From the NCBI GenBank assembly GCA_020160915.1, contig JAIUPK010000006.1, positions 79,869 through 143,868 of the forward strand: 64,000 nt of DNA, given 5' to 3'. Under the pieces are notes generated by a model. That model had not been told where the DNA came from. It saw only the letters and a list, made by a program, of their open reading frames with translations, and ran no database searches. Of the stretch, positions 1 to 8,110 are shown piece by piece. This DNA is from Actinomycetota bacterium (GTDB lineage Bacteria > Actinomycetota > Actinomycetes > Actinomycetales > Microbacteriaceae). Made by a program: the position numbers and the translations under genes. Position 1 is the first letter of the stretch. Every line of letters begins with the position of its first letter.

Positions 1-176
<176 letters not shown>

Positions 177-486
177 AAGCCGGTCGAGTAGGCCGAAGGC
201 CGTATCGAGACCAACTGCAGTTGCAATCCGCGGGCAATTGCCCGATAGTTGCATGCATGACTGTTCGCGCGTACTCCCTGACCACCCTTGAGGTGATGGG
301 TTCTCGCGCGTCCATGTGTTGTCGAATGTGTGCCTAATCGGCTTTCCTCGCCGAGTCACCATCGACCGTGACTCCCGGATCATCGCCCTCATAACGGCCT
401 GATCCGCACGCACCACCCGCAGTACTCCGAAGGATCACACCCTCATCATCAGAGGCCCTTCACCCCAGTCAAGGAACACAGGACAC
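177..486. other. Intergenic region upp to winged-helix regulator
   Basis: About 310 bases without a convincing gene. The first part holds three perfect palindromes (listed separately, 212-257). The last 15 bases contain an AAGGA-type ribosome binding site before the ATG at 487. No tRNA or small ORF with a ribosome binding site was seen. Confidence 0.6.
212..257. promoter_or_regulatory. Cluster of three palindromes downstream of upp
   Basis: Three perfect palindromes lie within 46 bases: CAACTGCAGTTG at 212-223, CGGGCAATTGCCCG at 231-244 and TGCATGCA at 250-257. The middle one could fold as a short hairpin and end upp transcription, though no T-run follows it. They could also be protein-binding sites for the regulator that starts at 487. 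The function is not known. Confidence 0.35.
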
Positions 487-1176
487 ATGTCTCTCGCAAC
501 CATCGATCGCGCACCCCTTTCCGCTCCCGTCCCTGCGGCGGCTCCCGCTGCGCCGCGCCGGCTGCACGCCGTGCCTCAGGGCACGGAGGCGCGCGGCTTC
601 GCCCTGTACGTCGGCCTCGACGAGTTCAGTGCCATCGAAGCCGGCACCGACCTCAGCTACGTCGTCGATCAGCTCAAGAAGCGTCTGGCCGAGCTCGTGC
701 CGAGCGCCGAGACCTACGCGTCGGTCGCACTAGCCCCGGTCGGCTCCGGTGGCCGTGACGTGGATGTCGTTCGTCTCGCCCTGCAGGACCCGGCCGCTCT
801 CGCCAAGCACCGCCAGGTGGAGGAGCCCGCCCCCAAGCCGCGCGGTGGCGTCATCATCGACATCTCACGCAAGCGCGTTCAGCTGGATGGTGACACGGCG
901 CCTCTCACTTACAAGGAGTTCGAGCTGCTGCAGTACCTCGTGCTGCGCGAGGGACGCACGGTTGGTCGTGACGAACTCATCGCATCACTGTGGAGCGCCG
1001 GCGACGACGAGATCCCGAACGAGCGCACCATCGACGTGCACGTGCGGCGCCTGCGCGCCAAGCTCGGCGACTATGAGGACATCGTGCGCACGGTCCGCGG
1101 AGTCGGCTACCGTTTCGACCGTCACGCCGACGTCTCGATCCGCCAGGCCTCGACACCCAGCCCCGACTTCTTCTGA
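487..1176 (+). CDS. Winged-helix (OmpR/PhoB-type) DNA-binding protein without receiver domain
   Basis: A 229-residue probable transcription regulator. The C-terminal half (about residues 120-215) is a complete OmpR/PhoB-type winged helix: a TYKEFELLQYL helix, GRTVGRDEL, the recognition segment with NERTIDVHVRRLRAKL, and the wing IVRTVRGVGYRF. The N-terminal about 110 residues are Ala/Pro-rich at first and then a short folded-looking segment, but lack the Asp/Lys residues of a phospho-receiver. It is therefore not a classical response regulator. Such short winged-helix proteins recur in actinobacteria; the signal they respond to is unknown. Start ATG 487 has an AAGGA site about 10 bases upstream. 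Confidence 0.85.
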   Translation: MSLATIDRAPLSAPVPAAAPAAPRRLHAVPQGTEARGFALYVGLDEFSAIEAGTDLSYVVDQLKKRLAELVPSAETYASVALAPVGSGGRDVDVVRLALQDPAALAKHRQVEEPAPKPRGGVIIDISRKRVQLDGDTAPLTYKEFELLQYLVLREGRTVGRDELIASLWSAGDDEIPNERTIDVHVRRLRAKLGDYEDIVRTVRGVGYRFDRHADVSIRQASTPSPDFF

Positions 1177-1190
1177 ATTGTTGGGTGCGT

Positions 1191-1206
1191 CGCCGCCCCT
1201 GCGGCG
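1191..1206. terminator. Possible short hairpin between convergent genes
   Basis: CGCCGC and GCGGCG flank a 4-base loop in the 34-base gap between the winged-helix gene and the convergent MmcQ/YjbR gene. The stem is short and has no T-run, so this is a weak terminator candidate. Confidence 0.3.
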
Positions 1207-1210
1207 CGCC

Positions 1211-1549
1211 CTACTTCGGGCGCTTGTCGCGCGGAAGGGTAGCGACGACCAGTTCGTACGAGTCTCGGATGAGCTCGTCGAGGGGCGCTCCGGCCGACGG
1301 CAGGTCGATGCTCACCCAGTGCTTCTTGTTCATGTGGTAGCCGGGAGTTACCTCGGGGAACGTGGCGACGAGCGCACGGGCATCCTCGGGGTCGGCCTTG
1401 ATAGTGATGCGGGCGCGCCCGGCCTCGTCGCCCAGGATCGCGAAGACCTTGCCCACGACCTTGTAGACGTGCACACCCTCGCCGAACGGGTAGCCGAGTT
1501 CGGTCGCGGGATGCCCGGCGCAGGCGTCCATGGCCTCGTCGAAGTTCAT
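1211..1549 (-). CDS. MmcQ/YjbR family protein
   Basis: A 112-residue small cytoplasmic protein. The sequence matches the MmcQ/YjbR fold family: an N-terminal acid-rich start, YPFGEGVHVYKVVGKVFA, a KADPEDARAL segment, then YHMNKKHWVSIDL and a C-terminal helix. The family has a CyaY-like fold and is often annotated as DNA-binding, but its biochemical role is poorly defined. The start at 1549 is 23 bases from the divergent DUF952 gene, so both promoters must overlap the neighbouring 5' ends. A second, more distant family member is encoded at 25129-25509. Confidence 0.85.
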   Translation of the reverse strand: MNFDEAMDACAGHPATELGYPFGEGVHVYKVVGKVFAILGDEAGRARITIKADPEDARALVATFPEVTPGYHMNKKHWVSIDLPSAGAPLDELIRDSYELVVATLPRDKRPK

Positions 1550-1572
1550 GGCACGCAGCCTACGATCAACCC

Positions 1573-1896
1573 ATGACGATCTTCCACATCGCGCACGCCG
1601 TCGACTGGCACGATGCCGAACGCACCGGCGAGTACCGCGTCTCGACCCGGGGGCGCACGCTCGACGAGGTGGGCTTCATCCACGCGTCATCCGAAGCGCA
1701 GGTGGTGGGGGTGGCAAATGCGTTCTACTCGGATGATCCGCTCACGCTCATCGTGCTCGAACTCGACGAGGCGCGAATCGAGGCGGCGGGCATCCGGGTG
1801 CTCTGGGAGGATGTGGCCGGCGAGCTGTTCCCCCACGTCTACGGGCCCATCCGACCGGAATTCGTCGTGTCGGTGACCCCGCTCGCGCTCGGCTAG
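1573..1896 (+). CDS. DUF952 family protein
   Basis: A 107-residue protein. The pattern FHIA...W..A..TGEYR near the start, GFIHAS in the middle and FPHVYGPI near the end identify DUF952. Members are small single-domain proteins that resemble glutathione-S-transferase-associated or ADP-ribosyl-type folds in some classifications; no reaction is firmly established. Start ATG at 1573 follows directly on the divergent gene's upstream region. The gene is probably monocistronic because the next gene is convergent and their ends overlap by four bases. Confidence 0.85.
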   Translation: MTIFHIAHAVDWHDAERTGEYRVSTRGRTLDEVGFIHASSEAQVVGVANAFYSDDPLTLIVLELDEARIEAAGIRVLWEDVAGELFPHVYGPIRPEFVVSVTPLALG

Positions 1897-3896
1897 GTGG
1901 TCGTACGAACGATCGCGACAGCACCGGCGGCAAGGGGCGTACCCCGGGTCACCTCGCTCTGGCCGACGAGGTCGAACCCCGAGACGGGCACGGATGCGAC
2001 GGTGTCGCCATGGTTGATCACGGTCACGTAATCGTGGGTCTCGCCGCGCCTGCGCACCACCTCCAGTCCGGCCGGCAGGTCGGCTGCGGTGATGCCCGCG
2101 TCGGCGTACACCGCCGCCATCACCCTGGTCAGCCCGGCTGCGTCGAGCCGCGTGCTGACGTACCAGCCGACTCCGTCCCCGTGCCGATTACGGGTGATCG
2201 CGGGCATCCCCGCGCCGGGGCCGTCGAGGTAGGTGCCCATCACCTCGGCGCCCGCGAGCGCCAGATGCTCCTGCCAGACGTCGGCCGCCAGTGTGGATCC
2301 GTCGAAGGCGACGGAGGCCGTGGCGTTCTCGCGCAGCGGCAGGAACTCCTCGACGGTCACCCCCAGGGCGTCGCGCAGGGGCGCCAGGTATCCGCCCTCG
2401 TGTACGGTGTCGAACTCGTCGACGATGGCTGAGAAGAACGACACGAGCAGAGTGCCGCCGTGCTCGACGTAGTGGGCGAGGTTCGCGGCATCCGCCGTCG
2501 TGAGAAGGTACTGCGCGGGCACGATGACCAGACTGTAACGGGACAGGTCGTGGCCCGGCAGCGCGAAGTCGATGGTGATTCCGGCCCGCCAGCACTGCTC
2601 GTAGAAGGCGCGGATGCGCTCGGCGTGACTGACGTCGACCGAGGGGCGCCACTCCAGATCCTGGGCCCAGAACGACTCGAAGTCCCACAGGATGGCGACG
2701 TCTGCCTGCACGCGAGAACCTCGTACCTCGGCCAGGCGGCCGAGAGTCGCGCCAAGCTCCACGACCTCGCGCCACACCCGCGACTGGGTGCCGGCGTGCG
2801 GAATCATCGCCGAGTGGAACTTCTCGGCCCCCGACCGCGACGCGCGCCACTGGAAGAACAGGATCGCGTCGGCCCCGCGGCCGAGGTGGGAGAGCGAGTT
2901 GCGAGCCATCTCCCCCGGGCGCTTCGCGACGTTGCGCGGCTGCCAGTTGACGGCCGAGGTGGAGTGCTCCATGAGGATCCACGGCTTGCCGCCAGCGACC
3001 GAACGCGACAGGTCGGCGGCGATCGCCAGACCGATCTCCCCCTCGGGGTCCGCCGCCCACAGGTAGTGGTCATCCGAGACGATGTCGACCTCGCGGCCCC
3101 ACGCCCACAGGTCGGTGACCCAGCTCGAGTTCGCCATGAAGTTGGTGGTGATCGGCTGCGCGGCGTGAGCCCGGATCGCGTCGCGCTCGGCGATGTAGCA
3201 CTGGCGCAACTGGTGATCAGTGAAGCGCGCGAAGTCCAGGCGCTGCGCCGGGTTCACCACCGACAGCGCGGCGGCGGGCACACTCACCTCGTGCCAGTCG
3301 GAGTACCGCTGCCCCCAGAACGCCGTGCCCCAGACGCGGTTGAGCTCGGCGATCGTGCCGTAGCGCGCCTCCAACCACTGGCGGAACGCGAGCACCGCAT
3401 GGGCCGAGTAGTCCTCCCCCACGGGCTGTCCGTACTCGTTGTGCACGTGCCACATGACGACCGCCGGATGCCCGCCGTAGCGTTCGGCGAGGCGCCCCGC
3501 AATGCGCACCGACGCCTCGCGGTACTCGGGTGACGACGGCGACGCCATGCCACGAGCGCCGAAGCCCATGGGTACTCCGTCGCGGCTGACGGGACGGGCA
3601 TCCGGATGCTTCGCAAAGAACCAAGCCGGCGGCGAGGCGGTCGGCGTGCCGAGGTCGACGGCGATGCCATTGTCGTGCAGCAGCTCGATCAGGTCGTCAA
3701 GCCAGTCGAAGTCGAAGACGCCTTCGCTGGTTTCGAGGAGCGCCCACGAGAAGATGCCGATGCTGACCATGGATACGCCGGCCTCGCGCATGAGCGCAAC
3801 ATCCTCGTGCCAGGTCTCTCGGGGCCACTGCTCGGGGCTGTAGTCGCCGCCGTAGGCGATGCCCTGAACCGCTGGCCAGACTCCATCGACTGTCAT
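1893..3896 (-). CDS. Beta-galactosidase, glycoside hydrolase family 42
   Basis: A 667-residue cytoplasmic GH42 enzyme that hydrolyses terminal beta-D-galactosides. The N-terminal TIM barrel opens with YGGDYSPEQWP, the acid/base glutamate is in WHVHNEYG, and the nucleophile glutamate is in ILMEHSTSAVNW. The trimerisation domain (about residues 400-600) and the small C-terminal domain follow, so the length is normal for the family. The reading frame is open to 4016, but the MTVDGVW start at 3896 is preferred: the longer form would encode a non-conserved stretch through a 15-bp inverted repeat that looks like an operator. No sugar transporter is adjacent. Confidence 0.93.
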   Translation of the reverse strand: MTVDGVWPAVQGIAYGGDYSPEQWPRETWHEDVALMREAGVSMVSIGIFSWALLETSEGVFDFDWLDDLIELLHDNGIAVDLGTPTASPPAWFFAKHPDARPVSRDGVPMGFGARGMASPSSPEYREASVRIAGRLAERYGGHPAVVMWHVHNEYGQPVGEDYSAHAVLAFRQWLEARYGTIAELNRVWGTAFWGQRYSDWHEVSVPAAALSVVNPAQRLDFARFTDHQLRQCYIAERDAIRAHAAQPITTNFMANSSWVTDLWAWGREVDIVSDDHYLWAADPEGEIGLAIAADLSRSVAGGKPWILMEHSTSAVNWQPRNVAKRPGEMARNSLSHLGRGADAILFFQWRASRSGAEKFHSAMIPHAGTQSRVWREVVELGATLGRLAEVRGSRVQADVAILWDFESFWAQDLEWRPSVDVSHAERIRAFYEQCWRAGITIDFALPGHDLSRYSLVIVPAQYLLTTADAANLAHYVEHGGTLLVSFFSAIVDEFDTVHEGGYLAPLRDALGVTVEEFLPLRENATASVAFDGSTLAADVWQEHLALAGAEVMGTYLDGPGAGMPAITRNRHGDGVGWYVSTRLDAAGLTRVMAAVYADAGITAADLPAGLEVVRRRGETHDYVTVINHGDTVASVPVSGFDLVGQSEVTRGTPLAAGAVAIVRTTT

Positions 3897-3973
3897 GACG
3901 TCCAGTCTCGCAGCTTGGTCGGCGCGCCCGTACGCGGCGGCTATTCGGGCTCCAAGGAAACTCGCAGAAAAAA

Positions 3974-4011
3974 TAACGGTTAGGTAACTAGACAGCGTTA
4001 CCGTTCCGTTA
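3974..4011. promoter_or_regulatory. 15-bp inverted repeat upstream of the beta-galactosidase
   Basis: TAACGGTTAGGTAAC (3974-3988) and GTTACCGTTCCGTTA (3997-4011) are inverted copies with 12 of 15 matches and an 8-base spacer. They end about 78 bases upstream of the GH42 start. Each arm also contains GGTAAC, reminiscent of LacI-family half sites. A sugar-responsive operator is the natural reading, but no LacI-type gene is in this neighbourhood. Confidence 0.5.
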
Positions 4012-4088
4012 TACATTCATAGAGCAGAAGTTGTTTGCTGTGGCAGCTGATGCGGAATGTGATTGCAGGACACTCTTGGTGCAAGGGA

Positions 4089-4122
4089 GAGGGTCGGTTC
4101 CTAGCCTCTGGAACCGACCCTC
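4089..4122. terminator. Strong perfect hairpin in a divergent intergenic region
   Basis: GAGGGTCGGTTCC (4089-4101) and GGAACCGACCCTC (4110-4122) form a perfect 13-bp stem with an 8-base loop, followed by AATCCTGTTTAA. The flanking genes diverge from here, so it does not end either of them. It could end a short unrecognised transcript starting near 4020, or act as an insulator. Confidence 0.5.
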
Positions 4123-4144
4123 AATCCTGTTTAACGGGGGTCTC

Positions 4145-4178
4145 GGTTTCGATACGCGCTTCGCGCTACTCAACCGGC
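4145..4178. repeat. Dispersed palindromic repeat, copy 1
   Basis: The unit reads GGTTTCGATACGCG, a TTCG-type loop region, then CGCTACTCAACCGGC. The inner GCGCTTCGCGC is self-complementary. An almost identical unit follows at 4189 and a third with a variant loop lies at 10820. This is a REP-like intergenic element; similar units are common in Microbacteriaceae as far as I recall. Confidence 0.75.
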
Positions 4179-4188
4179 CCAGCGGCTT

Positions 4189-4222
4189 GGTCTCGATACG
4201 CGCTTCGCGCTACTCAACCGGC
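4189..4222. repeat. Dispersed palindromic repeat, copy 2
   Basis: Same orientation as copy 1, ten bases away, differing by GGTCTC in place of GGTTTC. The pair therefore forms a short tandem array just upstream of the MarR gene. Confidence 0.75.
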
Positions 4223-4224
4223 GG

Positions 4225-4235
4225 TAGTTTTACTA
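4225..4235. promoter_or_regulatory. Short palindrome immediately before the MarR start
   Basis: TAGT-TTT-ACTA is a perfect inverted repeat ending two bases before the GTG start at 4237. There is no ribosome binding site in this position, so the transcript may be leaderless and the palindrome could be the -10 region or an autoregulatory site. Confidence 0.35.
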
Positions 4236-4236
4236 G

Positions 4237-4674
4237 GTGAGCGATCGAGCGGCAGCGGTCAACGCCTGGGAGGCACTGTTCCGCGCGCAGGTCACCGTGC
4301 TGAGGGCGCTTCAGGCCGAATTCCCCACCGATGAGATCTCGCTCAACGAGTACGACGTGCTGTTCAACCTGTCCCGACAGCCCGAACACCAGCTGCGCAT
4401 CCGCGACCTCAACAAGCACCTGCTGCTCACCCAGCCGAGCGTGAGCCGCCTCGTCGATCGCCTGGCCGCGCGCGGCCTGTTGCGCAAGGAGGCCGACCCG
4501 GGTGACGGGCGCGGCACAATCGTGTGCCTCACCGAGGCCGGTTACGAGCTGTTCCGCGCGGTGGCCGTGCCGCACTCGACCTCGATCGCGAAGGAGATGG
4601 CCGCGCTCGCTCCCGACGAGCTGGCCGCCCTGACCGCACTCACCGACAAGCTGCGGCGCAGCATCGAGGGTTGA
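4237..4674 (+). CDS. MarR family transcriptional regulator
   Basis: A 145-residue winged-helix repressor-type protein. After an N-terminal dimerisation helix, the DNA-binding core runs from about residue 40: a VLFNLS segment, LNKHLLLTQPSVSRLVDRLAARGLLRKE as recognition helix region, and the wing with DPGDGRGTIVCLTEAG. The C-terminal helix closes the dimer interface. It starts with GTG 4237 and its stop overlaps the photolyase start (TGATG), so the two genes are translationally coupled. The ligand is unknown; the coupling suggests control of, or co-expression with, light or DNA-damage repair. Confidence 0.88.
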   Translation: MSDRAAAVNAWEALFRAQVTVLRALQAEFPTDEISLNEYDVLFNLSRQPEHQLRIRDLNKHLLLTQPSVSRLVDRLAARGLLRKEADPGDGRGTIVCLTEAGYELFRAVAVPHSTSIAKEMAALAPDELAALTALTDKLRRSIEG

Positions 4675-6029
4675 TGTCGGGCACCACGATTGTCTGGCTG
4701 CGCGACGACCTGCGTCTGGCCGACAACCCCGCGCTGACGGCGGCGGCGGAGCGCGGCGAGCCGGTCGTGCTCGTGTACCTGCTCGATGAGGTGAGTCCGG
4801 GCATCCGGCCGCTGGGGGCGGCGAGCCGCTGGTGGCTGCACCACTCGCTGGCCGCACTCTCGGCCTCGGTCGGCGGCCGGCTCGTACTGAGACGCGGTGC
4901 TGCCGAGCAGGTCATCCCCGCGCTGGTCGCCGAGACGGATGCCGCGGCCGTGCACTGGAACCGCCGGTACTCGGCCTCCCGCGACATCGATGCGCGGCTC
5001 AAGGTATCGCTGCGGGAGTCGGGCATCGACGCGCAGAGCCACCAGGCGAACCTGCTGCACGAGCCGTGGACGGTCACCACCGGCGACGGCAACCCGTACC
5101 GCGTGTTCACGCCGTTCTGGCGCGCGAGCCTCGAGCTGCCGGTGCGTTCGCCGCTGCCCGTGTCCGAAGTGACCTACGCGGATGCCACGTCAGACAGCCT
5201 CGACGACTGGAACCTGCTGCCCACCCGCCCCGACTGGGCCGGCGGTCTGCGCGAGGCGTGGACACCGGGCGAGGCGGGAGCTCACGCCCGACTCGATGCC
5301 TTCGTCACTGAGGGTCTGCCGCTGTACCACCGGCGCGACGAACCGGCCGTCGCCGCGACCAGCCGCCTGAGCCCGCACCTGCGGTTCGGTGAGGTCAGCC
5401 CGTTCCAGCTGTGGGAGGCCGCGCACGGGCGCGACAAGAACTCGGCGAAGTTCCTGAGCGAGGTCGGGTGGCGCGAGTTCAGCTGGAATATCCTGTTCCA
5501 CTCGCCGAGGCTTGCGACGGAGAACTTCAGGCCCGCGTTCGACGGCTTTCCCTGGGGGCAGGCCGACCCCGCCGAGCTTGCGGCGTGGCGCGAGGGGCGC
5601 ACGGGCATCCCGCTGGTGGATGCCGGCATGCGCGAGCTCTGGCACACCGGCTACATGCACAACCGGGTGCGGATGGTCGTGGCGAGCTTTCTCGTGAAGA
5701 ACCTGCTCGTCGACTGGCGGGTGGGCGAGCAGTGGTTCTGGGACACCCTCGTCGACGCCGACGAGGCCAACAACCCGGCGAGCTGGCAGTGGGTCGCAGG
5801 CAGCGGGGCGGATGCCGCGCCCTACTTCCGCGTGTTCAACCCCGAACTGCAGGCGGCCAAGTTCGATCCCGACGCCGAGTACATCCGGCACTGGGTGCCC
5901 GAGTACGGCACGCCCGCCTACCCCGACCCGATCGTGGACCTGGGCGAGACCCGGCGCCAGGCGCTCGAGGCCTATGAGGCGGTCAAGGCAAGTGCTGGCG
6001 GCTCGGGTCGCGAGTCGGCTGGCGATTGA
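4674..6029 (+). CDS. phr: Deoxyribodipyrimidine photo-lyase (class I)
   Basis: A 451-residue flavoprotein that uses blue light to split cyclobutane pyrimidine dimers. The N-terminal alpha/beta antenna domain begins TTIVWLRDDLRLADNPAL. The C-terminal FAD domain has RLSPHLRFGEVSP, the GWREFSWNIL segment, GIPLVDAGMRELWHTGYMHNR in two adjoining parts, and the signature WFWDTLVDAD...NNPASWQWVAG followed by RVFNP. The asparagine and tryptophan pattern fits class I CPD photolyase rather than a 6-4 enzyme. It starts inside the stop of the MarR gene. Downstream lies a repeat-containing gap. Confidence 0.93.
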   Translation: MSGTTIVWLRDDLRLADNPALTAAAERGEPVVLVYLLDEVSPGIRPLGAASRWWLHHSLAALSASVGGRLVLRRGAAEQVIPALVAETDAAAVHWNRRYSASRDIDARLKVSLRESGIDAQSHQANLLHEPWTVTTGDGNPYRVFTPFWRASLELPVRSPLPVSEVTYADATSDSLDDWNLLPTRPDWAGGLREAWTPGEAGAHARLDAFVTEGLPLYHRRDEPAVAATSRLSPHLRFGEVSPFQLWEAAHGRDKNSAKFLSEVGWREFSWNILFHSPRLATENFRPAFDGFPWGQADPAELAAWREGRTGIPLVDAGMRELWHTGYMHNRVRMVVASFLVKNLLVDWRVGEQWFWDTLVDADEANNPASWQWVAGSGADAAPYFRVFNPELQAAKFDPDAEYIRHWVPEYGTPAYPDPIVDLGETRRQALEAYEAVKASAGGSGRESAGD

Positions 6030-6055
6030 CGGCGAACTGACGGTGCCATCCGCCA

Positions 6056-6110
6056 ACTACTCCTGTTATGCAGGAAACGCGGGCAATCGTCGACACTCGC
6101 ACCTCCTGCG
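6056..6110. repeat. Imperfect hairpin repeat, copy A
   Basis: A unit starting ACTACTCCTGTTATGCAGGAAA and ending near ACCTCCTGCG, with ATCGTC in the middle. It aligns with the better preserved unit at 6145-6202. It lies directly downstream of the photolyase stop. Confidence 0.6.
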
Positions 6111-6144
6111 GCTCTGGGAAGGTGCGCAATCGCCCCCTGGGTGC

Positions 6145-6202
6145 ACGACTTCTGTTGTGCAGGAAAGCCGACGGATCGTCCCATCTCCTGCATAACAGAA
6201 GT
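6145..6202. repeat. Terminal-inverted-repeat element (MITE/REP-like), copy B
   Basis: ACTTCTGTTGTGCAGGA (6148-6164) and TCCTGCATAACAGAAGT (6186-6202) are inverted copies with 16 of 17 matches around a 21-base centre. No reading frame is inside. The size and symmetry fit a small non-autonomous element or a strong bidirectional hairpin between the convergent photolyase and kinase genes. Confidence 0.6.
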
Positions 6203-6315
6203 GCACAGCAGAAGTGACCGCAGTTCGCGCGAAGAGCAGCACGAGACCGGTCGCGGCCGCCGGTCGGGCCAGCCTGATCACGCCCGGCAGGCGGCCCGCC
6301 GAAAGCCCAACCGAC

Positions 6316-7194
6316 CTACGGCCGCCCGCCGATAGTCTCGACGGCTCGCGCGCCGACGAGCACCCCGCACATGGCGGAGGCGATCGGGTCGTTCGTGCGC
6401 ACCCACTCCGCGAGGAAGCCGGCTGCGAACGCGTCGCCCGCACCCGTCGGGTCGACGACCTCGGCGTGCGAGGCGACAACGTGTTCGACGGTGTCGCCGA
6501 AGGCCATGATGACCCCGTCCATGCCCATCGTGAGCGCGACGACGTCGAACGTCTCCGCGAGCGCCGCCGCTATCGCCTCGGGGGCGGCGAGCCCGGTCAG
6601 CAGGCTGCCCTCCTCCAGGCTCGGCAGCAGAATCGATGCCCCGGCGAAGGCTTCGAGAAACGCCTCCACCCCGTAGTCGGCGATGAACCCCGCGGAGCCC
6701 GGGTCGACACTCACGGTGACCCCTGCGGCCGTCGCGCGGGCGATGAGCTGCCCGATTCCTGCGGAACCGACGTCGTTCAGGAGCACGTGGCCCGTGAGGT
6801 GCAGTACTGCGGCGTCCGCGAGCAGGGCGTCCGTGACATCCGCGGGATCGAGCGTTCGGTTCGCGCCGCGCTGGGTCAGCATCGTGCGACTTTGACCCTG
6901 CACGACCACGACGATGGTGCCGGTCGGTTCGGAGGCGTGGCCGCGCAGGTGCGCTCGCACGCCCGGCAGCGAAGCCTCGTGGCGGGCGACATCAGCCGAG
7001 CCCACGATCCCGACGAAGTCGACGTCGGCGCCGAGCGAACCCAGCCACGCGGCGGTGTTGGCCGCCGAGCCGCCGGGCAGGATGCGGATGGATGCCTCGG
7101 TGTCGGTGTCATCCCGGATCGGCCCCTGGGGCACCGCGACCACATCGTCGATGAGGTCACCGAAGCAGACGATGCGCTGGCCGGCCTCAGGCAT
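6316..7194 (-). CDS. PfkB family carbohydrate kinase, probable pseudouridine kinase
   Basis: A 292-residue ribokinase-type enzyme. The N-terminal PfkB motif GGSAANTAAWLGSLGADVDF and the C-terminal ATP/anion-hole signature DPTGAGDAFAAGF with the catalytic aspartate are both present. Its start overlaps the end of the upstream psuG gene by eight bases, so the two are coupled. PfkB kinases beside PsuG phosphorylate pseudouridine to pseudouridine 5'-phosphate, the substrate of PsuG. Sequence alone does not prove the substrate; the context makes pseudouridine the best guess. Confidence 0.82.
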   Translation of the reverse strand: MPEAGQRIVCFGDLIDDVVAVPQGPIRDDTDTEASIRILPGGSAANTAAWLGSLGADVDFVGIVGSADVARHEASLPGVRAHLRGHASEPTGTIVVVVQGQSRTMLTQRGANRTLDPADVTDALLADAAVLHLTGHVLLNDVGSAGIGQLIARATAAGVTVSVDPGSAGFIADYGVEAFLEAFAGASILLPSLEEGSLLTGLAAPEAIAAALAETFDVVALTMGMDGVIMAFGDTVEHVVASHAEVVDPTGAGDAFAAGFLAEWVRTNDPIASAMCGVLVGARAVETIGGRP

Positions 7195-8101
7195 TCAGCG
7201 CACACCACGCGGTGGCGATCTCGCCTGCGACGCGCACGTTGTTGCGGGCGAGATCGAGGTTGACCTCGAGGCTGCGGCCGCCGGAGAGCTCGACGATCTT
7301 GAGCAGCAGGAACGGCGTCACCGCCTTGCCGGTCACGCCCGCCTCGTCGGCCAGCGCGAGTGCCTCGGTCAGCACGCGGTCGTGTTCGGTAGGGTCCCAC
7401 TGCTGCTCGAGCGGGATCGGGTTGGCCACCACGATGCCCTGCCCGTGGCCCAGCTGATCCTGCGAGCGCATGATCGCCGCCACCTCGGCGGCGGTGTCGA
7501 CCGACCAGTCGAGCGTGAAGGCCGACTCGCGAAGCCAGAAGCTCGGGAAGATGCGGGTGCCGTAGCCGACGACGGGAACGCTCAGCGTCTCGAGCCGCTC
7601 GAGCGTCGCCGCGATGTCGAGCACCGACTTCACGCCCGCGCTGACCACGGTGATCGGGGTCACGGCGAGTGTCGACAGGTCGGCCGACTCGTCGAAGGTG
7701 TCGCTGGCTCCGCGATGCACGCCGCCGAGACCGCCCGTCGCGAACACCCGCACCCCGGCGAGCGCCGCCAGGTGCGAGGTCGCCGCCACGGTGGTTGCCG
7801 CGCTGGCGCCGGTGGCCGCGATGATGGGGATGTCGCGCACGCTCGCCTTGGCGAGCTCCTCCTCCGCGATCCGCCGCACGCCCTCCGCGTCGAGACCGAT
7901 CTGGGGCACGCCGTCGAGGATGGCGATCGTCGCGGGGGTGACGCCGGCATCCCGCAGGATCGTCTCGAACTCGATCGCCGCCTCGTGGTTGCGAGGCCGC
8001 GGCAGGCCGTGGGAGATGATCGTGGACTCGAGGGCGACGACCGGTCGGTTGGCGGCGAGCGCGTCGGCGACTTCGGCGGAGACAGTGAATGGAACGGGCA
8101 T
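7187..8101 (-). CDS. psuG: Pseudouridine-5'-phosphate glycosidase
   Basis: A 304-residue enzyme that reversibly cleaves pseudouridine 5'-phosphate into uracil and ribose 5-phosphate. Family marks include ALESTIISHGLPRPRN near the N-terminus (catalytic Glu), the KASVRDIP segment, the GATTVAAT-like run, FATGGLGGVHRGA, and NPIPLEQQW near residue 215. The length is normal. It is the upstream gene of the coupled pair with the PfkB kinase. The uracil released could feed the upp-encoded salvage enzyme at the start of the window. A 3-hydroxyisobutyryl-CoA hydrolase-like gene ends nine bases upstream, so all three may share a transcript. Confidence 0.95.
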   Translation of the reverse strand: MPVPFTVSAEVADALAANRPVVALESTIISHGLPRPRNHEAAIEFETILRDAGVTPATIAILDGVPQIGLDAEGVRRIAEEELAKASVRDIPIIAATGASAATTVAATSHLAALAGVRVFATGGLGGVHRGASDTFDESADLSTLAVTPITVVSAGVKSVLDIAATLERLETLSVPVVGYGTRIFPSFWLRESAFTLDWSVDTAAEVAAIMRSQDQLGHGQGIVVANPIPLEQQWDPTEHDRVLTEALALADEAGVTGKAVTPFLLLKIVELSGGRSLEVNLDLARNNVRVAGEIATAWCALNA

Positions 8102-8110
8102 CCGTCTAAC

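Noticed and set aside
2460-3533. Plus-strand frame of 357 codons inside the beta-galactosidase
   Set aside because: Opposite-strand shadow of a clear GH42 gene; no family signature.
6214-7263. Long plus-strand frame of about 350 codons
   Set aside because: It runs against the PfkB kinase gene and has the Arg/His/Asp-rich composition typical of a shadow frame in high-GC DNA.
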